A DNA stretch of 64,000 nucleotides from Leptolyngbya sp. BC1307. Lineage in GTDB: Bacteria > Cyanobacteriota > Cyanobacteriia > Phormidesmidales > Phormidesmidaceae. The stretch's first letter is position 1, and every line of letters starts with the position of its first letter. A program made the translations under genes and the position numbers. The stretch is from positions 186,001 to 250,000 of the forward strand of contig NZ_NRTA01000001.1 in assembly GCF_002286735.1 (NCBI RefSeq). The letters run 5' to 3'. Shown here piece after piece: positions 15,953 to 25,048 of this stretch. The notes below the pieces were generated by a model. The model had not been told where the DNA came from, ran no database searches, and saw only the letters and a program-made list of their open reading frames with translations.

Positions 15953-17119
15953 TCACGGGTTTGATAAAATGTTTTGGTAAGTGAGAGAGATTTCTTGAGC
16001 GATCACCCTCCAAGAATAGCGAGTCTTTGCTAAATTCAAACCATTTTGGCACAGTTTACGATGCAGCTCAGGCTGTGATATCACCTGGTAGAGAGCTTCA
16101 GAGAAGGCCATCTCATCAGCTTCGACCACAATGCCAGCCGCCGCCGCTGCAATCTCTGCCGAAATTTGAATGCCGGGTGTGATCACGACCGGCAGCTCTG
16201 CAATTAAGGCTTCTGCAACTGCAATCCCAAAGTTTTCAGAATGGGAAGGTAAAGCAAACACATCTGCACCCTGTAGCAGTAGTTGCTTGTCATCGCCAGC
16301 CACAAACCCTGCAAAAGTCACCTGTGTTTCAATTGAGAGTGTTTTAACTAGCGCTTTTAGCTTTTCTAGATACTGAGACTGACCGGTGCCTGCGAAGATA
16401 ACATGACAGGGCTGTCTCTTTAATAAGTGGCTAATAGCCCTTATCAGCACCTCAGGCTGCTTTTTAGGGTGCAGACGTGAGAGAAAAAGGACAATCGGCA
16501 CATCTTCAGGAATATCGTAGGCCCCGTGTAGCCTCTCCTTGGCATTCTGAATCTTCTCAGGAATAGCAACGCCCAACGGAATAGAGACAGCAGGCGTCCG
16601 AATACCGAACTGTGAGACATCTACCGTCTCTTCTGGAGAGGTACAGTGAATAGCAGCGGCATACTGCAAGTTACGGCGCTCAAGTAGCGCTGCATATAAT
16701 TTCTTCTTTCGTACACTTTGAGATAGCGCCCAAGGCGTCAGCTGACCTAGTGGCCGCATAAGATAGGGAATCTTTCGCTGCCGCGCCGCGCGCGCTGTCC
16801 AGCTAGGCAGATAGGAGAAGAGATAGTGGGTATGCACCAGATCAAATTTCCCAAGATTCGCCCGATGCCAGCTATCTAGCGCCTTTGAATAGATAAATTC
16901 TTTAGCGCGAAGCGTACAGGGTAAAAAAGTGGTTGGAATATCCTGGTAAGCCACTAACTGATGAAGCGGTACGTCGAGAGGCTGATTGCCGTTGTCATTA
17001 GTCGTTAAGATCTGAATATCTGCGCCCATTGCCTGCAAACTCTGGCTGAGTCCTATCACTGCCTGAGTCGGTCCACCTAGCTGCGGGCTCAATGAGGGAA
17101 TGACCTGAAGGATTTTCAT
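15953..17119 (-). CDS. GT4-type glycosyltransferase
   Basis: A 388-residue GT-B-fold enzyme. The acceptor-domain glycine loop lies in VIPSLSPQLGGPTQAVIGLS; the donor-binding half shows FLSRLHPKKQPEVLIRA, FAGTGQSQYLEKL and the nucleotide-sugar motif ALPSHSENFGIAVAEAL (family-4 EX7E). It is expected to transfer a sugar from an activated donor to a growing glycan on the cytoplasmic membrane face. It is the last gene of the exopolysaccharide transcript, directly after galE. Start ATG with AAAGG five bases upstream. Confidence 0.88.
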   Translation of the reverse strand: MKILQVIPSLSPQLGGPTQAVIGLSQSLQAMGADIQILTTNDNGNQPLDVPLHQLVAYQDIPTTFLPCTLRAKEFIYSKALDSWHRANLGKFDLVHTHYLFSYLPSWTARAARQRKIPYLMRPLGQLTPWALSQSVRKKKLYAALLERRNLQYAAAIHCTSPEETVDVSQFGIRTPAVSIPLGVAIPEKIQNAKERLHGAYDIPEDVPIVLFLSRLHPKKQPEVLIRAISHLLKRQPCHVIFAGTGQSQYLEKLKALVKTLSIETQVTFAGFVAGDDKQLLLQGADVFALPSHSENFGIAVAEALIAELPVVITPGIQISAEIAAAAAGIVVEADEMAFSEALYQVISQPELHRKLCQNGLNLAKTRYSWRVIAQEISLTYQNILSNP

Positions 17120-17166
17120 AAGTGCCTTTGTGCCCTGCTGCTTTTAAGGAGGAATGCCTGCTGAGC

Positions 17167-18255
17167 TTATACGTGAACCTCTATTCCACAATCGGCAGCA
17201 AGCATCGTCATTTTTGAGAAACCGTCTTTTAGGGCGCTGTCTCTTAATACGCCGTCTGTGCCGTGTCGTTTTTGATGCCACTGCCAGGCATCGCTGAGAA
17301 TCTTGTGCAAATCGCTATACTGCGGTTGCCAGCCCAAGACACGTCTTGCTTTTTCACTACCGCCTACCAAAATCGGTGGGTCGCCAAGGCGACGGCCACT
17401 TTCAATAACGGCCATGTCTTTTCCTGTTACTGAGCAGGCGGTGTCAATTACTTCTCGCACAGAAAAACCGCTGCCGTTGCCCAGATTAAAAAGGTTGGTT
17501 TCACCCCCGCTTAGGAGATGCTCCAACCCTAAAATATGAGCCTCAGCCAGATCGCTAACGTGTATATAGTCACGAATGCAGGTACCATCCGGCGTAGGAT
17601 AATCAGTGCCGAGTATATTGATATAGTCGCGTTTTCCGAGAGCGGTGTAAAAAATTAAAGGAATGAGATGCGGCTCAGGCGTGTGATCTTCACCTATCCG
17701 ACCTTCGGGGTCTGCGCCAGCAGCATTGAAATAGCGGAAGGTAACCGATTGAAACTGATAAGCCGTATAAAAGTCTTGAAGGATTCGCTCTACCGCGAGT
17801 TTACTAGCACCGTATGGATTGATCGGTCTTTGTAGCTGATCTTCAGAGATAGGGTTGCTATCAGGAATGCCATAGGTGGCACAGGTAGAAGAAAAGACAA
17901 TCTTATTAACGCGGCAAGCAACCATCGCTTCTAAGAGTGTCAGAGTACCTACAACATTGTTTCGGTAATATCTTTGAGGATTTACAACCGATTCACCCAC
18001 GTATGCATACGCGGCAAAGTGAATAACGGCTGAAATTGGATATTTTCTAAAAAGCTTAACAAGTAGAGGATAGTCATTGATATCACCGACAACCAACTCG
18101 ACTCCAAGCACTGACTCAACCAGATCCCGGTGGCCATAGACAAGATTATCTAAGACAACAATGTTGTATCCTTTTTGTTTAAGCGCCAAGACAGTATGGG
18201 AGCCGATATAACCCGCACCGCCCGTCACTAAAACTGTAGGATTGAATAAGGGCAT
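17167..18255 (-). CDS. galE: UDP-glucose 4-epimerase
   Basis: A 362-residue extended short-chain dehydrogenase. The NAD-binding loop is TGGAGYIGSHT, the substrate serine is in SSTCATYG and the catalytic pair YxxxK is YGASK. C-terminal GalE hallmarks include NLGNGSGFSVREVI and the RRLGDPPILVGG segment. It interconverts UDP-glucose and UDP-galactose and so supplies UDP-Gal to the surrounding glycosyltransferases. The protein has about 25 residues more at its C-terminus than the usual 330-340. It lies inside the exopolysaccharide operon. Confidence 0.94.
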   Translation of the reverse strand: MPLFNPTVLVTGGAGYIGSHTVLALKQKGYNIVVLDNLVYGHRDLVESVLGVELVVGDINDYPLLVKLFRKYPISAVIHFAAYAYVGESVVNPQRYYRNNVVGTLTLLEAMVACRVNKIVFSSTCATYGIPDSNPISEDQLQRPINPYGASKLAVERILQDFYTAYQFQSVTFRYFNAAGADPEGRIGEDHTPEPHLIPLIFYTALGKRDYINILGTDYPTPDGTCIRDYIHVSDLAEAHILGLEHLLSGGETNLFNLGNGSGFSVREVIDTACSVTGKDMAVIESGRRLGDPPILVGGSEKARRVLGWQPQYSDLHKILSDAWQWHQKRHGTDGVLRDSALKDGFSKMTMLAADCGIEVHV

Positions 18256-18320
18256 AGTCAGTTCTCTGAAGCAATATTTGAAATAACCTTACCTACCGCT
18301 CTTTAATCAGATGTGAGCAA

Positions 18321-19517
18321 TCAGATGTGAGCGAGCAAGCCTCTTTTTTGGTAGTAAGCTCGCCTGATAGCCAGCATAAAAATCATCCAAAAGAGAAAAG
18401 AAAAGACATTGCCGGCAGATGTAATCGCGGGTTCAAAAATACACATCACTAGACCGCTCGCTAACACAGCCGCTAAAGTCACGAGCGCGTAGTTGCGCCA
18501 ATACTTGACAAAGCAATAGGCGACAAATCCCCACATCAGGCCAAAAAAGCAGTAGGTTGCAGGCCAACCTAGCTGTACAGCGAGGCCATAATAGCTACTC
18601 ATTACGCCATAGCCACGTAGCTGCAATTTGCTCAAAACTGTGCCGTAATAGTTATGAATGACATCGTCTGTTCCAAAGCCGTGCCCAAAGTCGGGGCGGT
18701 GGGCAATGTATGTCTTTGCTAGCTCCCAGAAGTAGGTGCGGTTTGACGCGGTTGATAAGGAAGTTTCTCTTAAAATATGGTTGGCAAATAAATCGGTCTG
18801 CGTGAATAGCGCCAACCCAATAACAACAAGTACTGAAACAGCGAGCGCTTGGCTAGAACGCTTAGCAAATAGTGATATTAAGATAGCCAGGGTTGCTACA
18901 GCTACCCCCAGCATGGCGGTACGGCTGCCGCAGGCAATCACGTTGAGAGAGAGTATGAGCGCGATCGCCAAAGGCAATTTTCGCCGAGTATAGAGCCACT
19001 GTGAGATTACCAAAGGAATCGCCAAACCCAAGATTAGGCCAATATGATTAGGATTGTTTAGAATCCCTCGAAATCTACCTACTAATAGCGCACCTGGCAG
19101 CACCAGCCCCGACAGCAGATTGATACTAAAGAAGATACCCAAAAAATTAGATAGCTTGCGCAGCAGCCATTGTTCTGAGAAATGGTCGGCATATTCCCAC
19201 AGCGTCCAAAAAGAGCAGCCGTACAGTAGCAGCATGCTGATCGTTTTTTGCGCGGTGACCCAGGGCTCGATAGTCCATAGCTCGGAGGCCAAAAACAGCA
19301 GTAAAAAGGCGATAATTGCCCTATCTGCCCAGGTAAAGATTCTCCGTTTGAGCCCGGCTCTTCTAAAGCCTGACTGAACAGCCATTGCACAGCCAGCAAA
19401 TAGCATAGCCCATCGCAGTATTTCACCGACTGCTGCTACCTGATTGAACCGTGATGCCGCTAGCAAAAAAGGCAATGTGTAGAATATTGGGAACTGCTTC
19501 CAAAAAAAGGCATACAT
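18321..19517 (-). CDS. O-antigen ligase/polymerase-like membrane protein
   Basis: A 398-residue protein with about ten hydrophobic segments and the typical Wzy_C loop: NRTYFWELAKTYIAHRP, then GHGFGTDDVIHNYY with the conserved histidine. Such enzymes polymerise lipid-linked repeat units or ligate a finished glycan to an acceptor on the outer side of the membrane. Because the cluster exports via an ABC system, a ligase or anchoring role is as likely as Wzy-type polymerisation. It sits between galE and a glycosyltransferase on the minus strand. Confidence 0.82.
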   Translation of the reverse strand: MYAFFWKQFPIFYTLPFLLAASRFNQVAAVGEILRWAMLFAGCAMAVQSGFRRAGLKRRIFTWADRAIIAFLLLFLASELWTIEPWVTAQKTISMLLLYGCSFWTLWEYADHFSEQWLLRKLSNFLGIFFSINLLSGLVLPGALLVGRFRGILNNPNHIGLILGLAIPLVISQWLYTRRKLPLAIALILSLNVIACGSRTAMLGVAVATLAILISLFAKRSSQALAVSVLVVIGLALFTQTDLFANHILRETSLSTASNRTYFWELAKTYIAHRPDFGHGFGTDDVIHNYYGTVLSKLQLRGYGVMSSYYGLAVQLGWPATYCFFGLMWGFVAYCFVKYWRNYALVTLAAVLASGLVMCIFEPAITSAGNVFSFLFWMIFMLAIRRAYYQKRGLLAHI

Positions 19518-19574
19518 AGGGTTAACCCGGTAGCGTCAGGACAAATGAGAACTTGGCTTGCGAGAAGCTGTTCA

Positions 19575-20648
19575 TTACCGCCATCTGCTGTTATTAGCAC
19601 TTTGAAGCTGGTGCAGACCCGTCAACAGAGTCTCACTCCAGAGCTGAGGAGTATATTGCTTAGACAGTTCGTAGCTCGCTTGGCCATAGGCAAATCGCCG
19701 CTGCTCGGTAAGTGAGTGCATTGCCTTGAGTGCAGCGGTCAGCTCTCGGACAGAGCCTGAGGTAAATCTAAAGCCGTTGTGATAAGGGCGCAGCAGATGT
19801 ACGCCTGAGCCACAGGCATCGGAGAGAATCAGCGGTAGGCCACTAGCGGCGGCTTCTTGAGCCGCAACGCCCCAGGGTTCAAAGCGACTGGGCAGCACAA
19901 AGGCTGATGCCCCTTGCAGCAGTTGCGGTAGCGCTGCCGGTTGAACAAATCCTTTGTCTTCAGCGCCTGCTGCCACTAGCGTATCGCGCAATGGGCCTGC
20001 ACCGGCACAGATGAGCGGCCACGGATCTTCTACTTGCTGACGATAAGCCTGGTAAGCCGCTGCGAGTGTATCTAATCCTTTTTCGGGGGCATAGCGCCCG
20101 ACGTAAAGAAAGTGAGGCTTTGGCCGTTTTGCTAGTTGAGCGATGGGCTGAGCAAAGGTGTGCCAATCGCAGGCATAGTAGCCGTCCCAGCAGCGATCGC
20201 CCCCATAACCCAGCGATTCAGCCAAATGGCGCTGCCGCTCTCCGGTCACCCACAAGATATCAATAAACTTTTGCACATGCAAAGGCGCTATCCAGGTAGC
20301 AAGATGCTGACGCAGTGAGCCTTTCCACTGGGTATCACAACCTGCAATCACCGGAATTCCGCTGGTTTTGAGCTGGCGACAAATGCGACTATAGCCTCGA
20401 TCTCGCCAACCGCTTACCAGAACCGCTGTGGGATGAAACGCTAGAATCTTGTTCAGAATCGATTGGTCGCTCTGCTTATAGCGGTTAAAAACTTCACCTA
20501 ATTTTGCATAAGTAGAGGGGTCAAAAGGCGCGTCTGGCTGATTGGGCCAGGCATATATCAGAATTTCGGCGTTAGCTTGCTGCTTAAACTCGCGCAGACA
20601 GGCGGCCAAATAGCCCGACAGCCGGGTATGAAGCAGAACAAGTTTCAT
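19575..20648 (-). CDS. GT4-type glycosyltransferase
   Basis: A 357-residue GT-B enzyme. The donor-binding half contains FLYVGRYAPEKGLDTLAAAY, CAGAGPLRDTL and the EX7E-type stretch VLPSRFEPWGVAAQEAAASG. The N-terminal half is divergent (LVSGWRDRGY, VIAGCDTQWKG), suggesting its own acceptor. The start overlaps the stop of the upstream glycosyltransferase by 4 bp (20645-20648), so the pair is translationally coupled. Confidence 0.87.
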   Translation of the reverse strand: MKLVLLHTRLSGYLAACLREFKQQANAEILIYAWPNQPDAPFDPSTYAKLGEVFNRYKQSDQSILNKILAFHPTAVLVSGWRDRGYSRICRQLKTSGIPVIAGCDTQWKGSLRQHLATWIAPLHVQKFIDILWVTGERQRHLAESLGYGGDRCWDGYYACDWHTFAQPIAQLAKRPKPHFLYVGRYAPEKGLDTLAAAYQAYRQQVEDPWPLICAGAGPLRDTLVAAGAEDKGFVQPAALPQLLQGASAFVLPSRFEPWGVAAQEAAASGLPLILSDACGSGVHLLRPYHNGFRFTSGSVRELTAALKAMHSLTEQRRFAYGQASYELSKQYTPQLWSETLLTGLHQLQSANNSRWR

Positions 20649-21796
20649 CTTGTGGCAACTCTCCTCTCGATAGCCTCTAATGTCTGCGCGGCAATGCGAT
20701 CCCAGGTAAACGACTGTACCTGCTCTAGAGAAGCTTGCTTCATTGCGCTTAATGCTGCTTTATTCAGACTCAGTATGTGGTTAACTGCCTGAATGATGCC
20801 CAAAATACTAACCTCTGGTAAAAGCACCCCGTTTTTATCATTGACCAAGAGCCGAACTGCGCCTACATCTGTGCCCACTACCGCCAGGCCAGAGGCCATA
20901 CCTTCTAAGATTACGTTGGGCATGCCTTCAGAGTGAGAAGGGCAGAGCAAAACATCGGCTTGATGTAGTTCGTGTTTGAGTAGGGTGTCATCGCTGATTG
21001 GGCCAGCGTAGCTGACATGGGGAAAGGCCAGACGCTGATCTATTGGAATAGGGCCGATGAAGCGAAACTCAGCATAGTTTTGCCAGTTGGGGTTAGCTGC
21101 GATCGCCGCCTGCAATTCCTCAATTCCCTTACGCCGTTCATAGCGCCCTACAAAGACAAACCGCACAGTCCTAATGGGAGCTTTTCTTTCTTCTACCAGC
21201 CACGAAGCGTCTATCCCGCCAGGAATCTCAATAATTTTTTGCTCAGAGATATTCAGCCGGTTCTGGATGAGTTCAGTGATGCGGCCACCATAGGAGAAAA
21301 GATAGTCAGCCTCATGAGCATGGCGGTAAAAACTCGGACGCAGCAGACAGTTTTCTAAACCGGCTCTGACATTAGCCGATGGCTGAAACATCTCAAACCC
21401 GTGCAGATTTACGCCCACAGCCGGAAGCCTGGTACCCCAGCGCTTCGCTTTCACAAAGGCCCAGGCAGTCAGGCTTTTTGCAATGACAAAGTCTGCAGCA
21501 GGTCTCTTTTGATACTGTTGGTAGGCTGCGATAGAAAACCGCTTCAAAGCACGGATATAGTGACCCGGCAGATGGTCGCTTCTGTGCCAGGGAATGGCAA
21601 TGCTAAAAACGTTCTCTTTTTCTGCGGTTGTCATGCCGTCAAGCGCACTGATATGCTTCGCTTCGGCAAAATCTGTATGATAGAGGTCGACCTCTACACC
21701 TGAGCGAGCCAGACTTCTAACCAGGTTGAAACTATGGCGCTGCAGGCCGCCCATAACATAGGGGGTAATTCCTGTACTCAACAGAGAGATTTTCAT
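20645..21796 (-). CDS. GT4-type glycosyltransferase
   Basis: A 383-residue enzyme. The glycine loop is TPYVMGGLQRHSFNLVRSLA; the donor half shows FVFVGRYERRKGIEELQAA and LLCPSHSEGMPNVILEGMAS with the EX7E acidic pair (E...E). It belongs to the exopolysaccharide operon, is translationally coupled to the gene downstream by a 4-bp overlap, and follows the sulfotransferase-like gene. Confidence 0.88.
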   Translation of the reverse strand: MKISLLSTGITPYVMGGLQRHSFNLVRSLARSGVEVDLYHTDFAEAKHISALDGMTTAEKENVFSIAIPWHRSDHLPGHYIRALKRFSIAAYQQYQKRPAADFVIAKSLTAWAFVKAKRWGTRLPAVGVNLHGFEMFQPSANVRAGLENCLLRPSFYRHAHEADYLFSYGGRITELIQNRLNISEQKIIEIPGGIDASWLVEERKAPIRTVRFVFVGRYERRKGIEELQAAIAANPNWQNYAEFRFIGPIPIDQRLAFPHVSYAGPISDDTLLKHELHQADVLLCPSHSEGMPNVILEGMASGLAVVGTDVGAVRLLVNDKNGVLLPEVSILGIIQAVNHILSLNKAALSAMKQASLEQVQSFTWDRIAAQTLEAIERRVATR

Positions 21797-21870
21797 AGAA
21801 GTTCTGCAGTCATTTCCGAAAGGTCAAGACTTACCGTTATTCGAAACCGGCCCTGAGAAGCGCTGCTTGA

Positions 21871-22569
21871 TTAAGCCAACTGATAGCTGGTGTTTAGTCG
21901 GGCTGTAAAGTCTAAGAACTCCTTTTCGAGTTCATCAGCTGCGGGCACCTTGATGGAGTCCTTGTGGACAAAATCGTCAATGTGAACGCCAGATAAGAGG
22001 GGAATTTGAGCTAACGCTTTTGGCATATCTTGTCCATAGAGGATGGGGATACCGCCTAGCTCAGAAAACGATTGCAGTCCACATCGATAGTGTGACAGCA
22101 TTTCTTGATCGGAATGACCAAACTTCTTCTTTGAGGAGAGCCACCATCCATGCGGCTCACGCGCTACAAAAACTTTCTCTACCGGTTTGCTGCCAAAGAC
22201 CTCACTGAGAAAATCTACCTCCTGAGAAGTTCCGGTTGCTTGTTTGATGACAATATCGATACGGTTTCCGCCGCCGACATTCGCATTCTTCAGCAGGTTT
22301 TTTCTAAAGTCGGCAAACATTTTATCCATATTCAGACGCGATCGCTCGCGGCATTTAGCCCTTAGAAAGGGCTCGGCAAACTCATGCAGCATCCAGTCTC
22401 CGCAGCCCCGACGCGATATCTTCATAAATTGATTGAGCGTATAGCTGGTGCCCCCTCGATGATGACCATATATATATACCCAGGAGACCTTGCGGCCCAT
22501 ATCACCCTGATTGGTCAGCAGGTTTAGTAGCTGTCTAGATTTGTAATAAGGAGTGCTGTAGTAATTCAT
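21871..22569 (-). CDS. P-loop sulfotransferase-like protein
   Basis: A 232-residue protein. The N-terminal phosphosulfate loop is visible as YIYGHHRGGTSYTLNQF (residues 32-48), where sulfotransferases bind the 5'-phosphosulfate of PAPS. A second segment, KVFVAREPHGWWLSSKKKFG (about 131-150), matches the 3'-phosphate site (R followed eight or so residues later by S). It is smaller than many carbohydrate sulfotransferases (250-300). An alternative start is the ATG for residue 24 (MGRKVSW), just before the fold. Inside a polysaccharide operon it most likely sulfates the glycan. Cyanobacterial sulfated exopolysaccharides are known, which makes this plausible. Confidence 0.68.
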   Translation of the reverse strand: MNYYSTPYYKSRQLLNLLTNQGDMGRKVSWVYIYGHHRGGTSYTLNQFMKISRRGCGDWMLHEFAEPFLRAKCRERSRLNMDKMFADFRKNLLKNANVGGGNRIDIVIKQATGTSQEVDFLSEVFGSKPVEKVFVAREPHGWWLSSKKKFGHSDQEMLSHYRCGLQSFSELGGIPILYGQDMPKALAQIPLLSGVHIDDFVHKDSIKVPAADELEKEFLDFTARLNTSYQLA

Positions 22570-22602
22570 GGCAATACTGAAGCCGTCTATATTTTTAATC
22601 AG

Positions 22603-23796
22603 TCAATAAATAGCTAACGATGAGATCCGGCGATACAGGTCTGTCAATGCCGAGAGATGATGTTTAGGAGAAAACTGCTTTAGTGCGATCGCCCGCCCGG
22701 CCTTTCCCATCTGAGCCGCATATTCACTATCAGTACATAGTTTACCCAGCGCTGCGGCAAGTCTGGCACTATCTTTTGCCGGTACAATCGAGCCAGTGAC
22801 GCCATCCTCTAACCACTCTCTCACTCCACCAACATCAAAAGCGACGACTGGGCGCTCGTGCATCATCGCCTCGATTCCCACGATGCCAAACGCCTCCGGA
22901 TAAACTGAAGGGAAGGCAACGATGCTGCAGCTGTGAAAGCATCTTTGAATTTCATCCCGGCATAGCCATCCGTAAAACTTGCAGTGGTTGTTTAGCCCTA
23001 GCTCTTGAGCGTATTGTTCAAAAAACTCGCGTTCGTGACCGTCGCCTACAATCTCCAGGCGTGAGTCAATTCCTAAATCACAAGTTATCTTCAAAGCATC
23101 GAGCAGATGATGTAGCCCTTTTTCTCTGGTTAGCCTGCCGACAAACAAAACAATAGGCGTGCTATTTTCTGGCGGCGGACTAGGTTTTATTACTGAAGTA
23201 AAATAGGGAATGGTCTGAATCTTCTGCTCAGGAAACCCAGCTTCCATCGCCTGGCTAGCGGTCCAATGAGAATTTGCTATGAGCGCTGCATAGCGGTTTG
23301 CTGCCGTTTTACGCTCGTAAAACGTGTTTCGCAAAGCGGCAGATAAGCGCTTAGGATGCCGATTGCAGCAGCGCTTTTGGTAGGCGTGCCAGATACAGTG
23401 AAGCCCGCACGGCAGCAAACAAGGTGTCTCATCCGTTCGCCAAAATTTACCCTGTCCGGGACAAAATATTCGTGGCTCGTGAATTGTTCGCACAACTGGC
23501 CCCTGTGAAAACAAAAAATCTAGTAAAACAGGATCTGATAGACTATGGACGTGAAAAATTACGGGCTGGCCATCCTTCTCTTCTCTGAGAATTTTTCCAA
23601 GGTTTCGCAAATTGTCGCAAACCTCTCTCTCAGGAAATTTCGCATCAGCGACACATATGCGTTTTCCGTTTCGCCGAATACCTATCCAACGAGACTGCCA
23701 GCCGCTGGCCTCTAATAGGGGCTGTAGGGAAGATAAATATACTTCGACGCCGCCAGCGTTATGGACTTTATCGTTAATGTGAATAATACGAGTCAT
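22603..23796 (-). CDS. GT4-type glycosyltransferase
   Basis: A 397-residue GT-B enzyme: VHNAGGVEVYLSSLQPLLEA as the acceptor-side loop, then IVLFVGRLTREKGLHHLLDA and VAFPSVYPEAFGIVGIEAMM with the EX7E motif. The segment around 110-150 is cysteine-rich (CPGQGKFWRTDETPCLLPCG, then CIWH and CCNRH), an arrangement seen in some GT4 enzymes that bind iron or zinc structurally. It starts 4 bp before the end of the preceding gene (23801), effectively coupled. Confidence 0.88.
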   Translation of the reverse strand: MTRIIHINDKVHNAGGVEVYLSSLQPLLEASGWQSRWIGIRRNGKRICVADAKFPEREVCDNLRNLGKILREEKDGQPVIFHVHSLSDPVLLDFLFSQGPVVRTIHEPRIFCPGQGKFWRTDETPCLLPCGLHCIWHAYQKRCCNRHPKRLSAALRNTFYERKTAANRYAALIANSHWTASQAMEAGFPEQKIQTIPYFTSVIKPSPPPENSTPIVLFVGRLTREKGLHHLLDALKITCDLGIDSRLEIVGDGHEREFFEQYAQELGLNNHCKFYGWLCRDEIQRCFHSCSIVAFPSVYPEAFGIVGIEAMMHERPVVAFDVGGVREWLEDGVTGSIVPAKDSARLAAALGKLCTDSEYAAQMGKAGRAIALKQFSPKHHLSALTDLYRRISSLAIY

Positions 23797-23800
23797 TAGT

Positions 23801-25015
23801 CTATTTAGCTGCCAGGCAGTTTTTTATTATTTTTGCTTTAGCTGCAAATATCTTATCCCAGGTAAAGTCCTGAGCAATTCGCTGGTGCAGGCGATCGCCC
23901 TTTTGAATAAATCTGCTAGGATCATTCGCCAAATCCGTTATAGTCCTAGACAAGCTCTTCGCATCTTCCGGTTCAAAAAACTCTATTTCTGATTCATTAA
24001 ACCAGCGCTGAAAATTGTGGACTTTTGGGACTAATACCACACATTTAGCAGCGCCATAGTCAAACAGCTTCATCTGTGATTGATATTTTGGTACGCCAGG
24101 AATCAAACCCACGTGAATTTGCTTTAAGTTCTCAGCTAGCTCATCCCGGTTTAGGAATCCATGATCCACAACGTCCATACAGGTGTGTAATTCGTCTCTA
24201 ATTGTCTCTAGCCCGCTGCCGATTAGATGTAAACAAAGTTTGGATCGAGTAGTTGGGTCTAGTTCTTTAATCGAATCAATGAGCAGCTGCGGCTGGTGAT
24301 GAGCCATCAAGCGAGCAATCAAGGCAATATGGACTTTTCCACTGAATACCTTTTCGCATTCAGAAAAGCTTTTTAGAAAGTCAGACTCTACGCCATTTTC
24401 TACGTTACTCCAGTTTTTACTTTTGAGCTGCCAGTAGTCTCCGTAGCTACCTACGAAGAAGACGTGCTGAGCAATGGAATATGTAAGCCGCTCAATCCAT
24501 CGATTGACTGGGACTAACAGAGAGGAATAGTATTTCTGCCTGCCCTCAAACTGGAGGCCGTTAGCCTCAATAAAGCAGGGAATCTTAAGAATATATAGAA
24601 AAAATGGAAGCGGATCGAGAAAAGCAGCTCTAACATAGACAAAGTCTACGTCTTCTCTCAAAATTTCTCGCAGTAGTATCAGTGCTTTGGCGATAGAGAT
24701 CGTGAAAGCTTTAAGGTCTCGAAAACTGCCATAAAGATAGCTTTTATAGATATTTTTAGGTAGGGGGACTAAAGGTGATTTTCTATCTTTTGATGCATTA
24801 GACTGATGGCGCTGATGCGGTCGAGGCAGCATCTGCTGGAGTGCAAAGTATTTTCGAAGCTCTCGTATGCCAGTAGCTATATGGTGACAAGCACCCGAGG
24901 AGGAATCTAGACAACTCGCTTCCGTCACCACATATGCGCAGCTAAACTGCTTCGTCTTAGATAAGACATCACAGCCCGAGTGTTCAGCGAATGGTGGAGC
25001 GTCGTTATTCTGCAC
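23801..25015 (-). CDS. Glycosyltransferase (divergent GT4-like)
   Basis: A 404-residue protein. SSSGACHHIATGIRELRKYF resembles the N-terminal loop of GT4 enzymes, and later blocks read HIALIARLMAHHQPQLLIDS, HLIGSGLETI and LFDYGAAKCVVLVPKV. The EX7E stretch is weaker than in the neighbours (MKLFDYGAAK in place of ExxACGxP), so the donor site is divergent. The first 30 residues before the fold are uncertain; a later start is possible. Base composition is visibly more A+T than in the flanking housekeeping genes. Confidence 0.72.
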   Translation of the reverse strand: MQNNDAPPFAEHSGCDVLSKTKQFSCAYVVTEASCLDSSSGACHHIATGIRELRKYFALQQMLPRPHQRHQSNASKDRKSPLVPLPKNIYKSYLYGSFRDLKAFTISIAKALILLREILREDVDFVYVRAAFLDPLPFFLYILKIPCFIEANGLQFEGRQKYYSSLLVPVNRWIERLTYSIAQHVFFVGSYGDYWQLKSKNWSNVENGVESDFLKSFSECEKVFSGKVHIALIARLMAHHQPQLLIDSIKELDPTTRSKLCLHLIGSGLETIRDELHTCMDVVDHGFLNRDELAENLKQIHVGLIPGVPKYQSQMKLFDYGAAKCVVLVPKVHNFQRWFNESEIEFFEPEDAKSLSRTITDLANDPSRFIQKGDRLHQRIAQDFTWDKIFAAKAKIIKNCLAAK

Positions 25016-25048
25016 TTTATTGATTCTCTAGTGGTAAGTTCTAACTTT

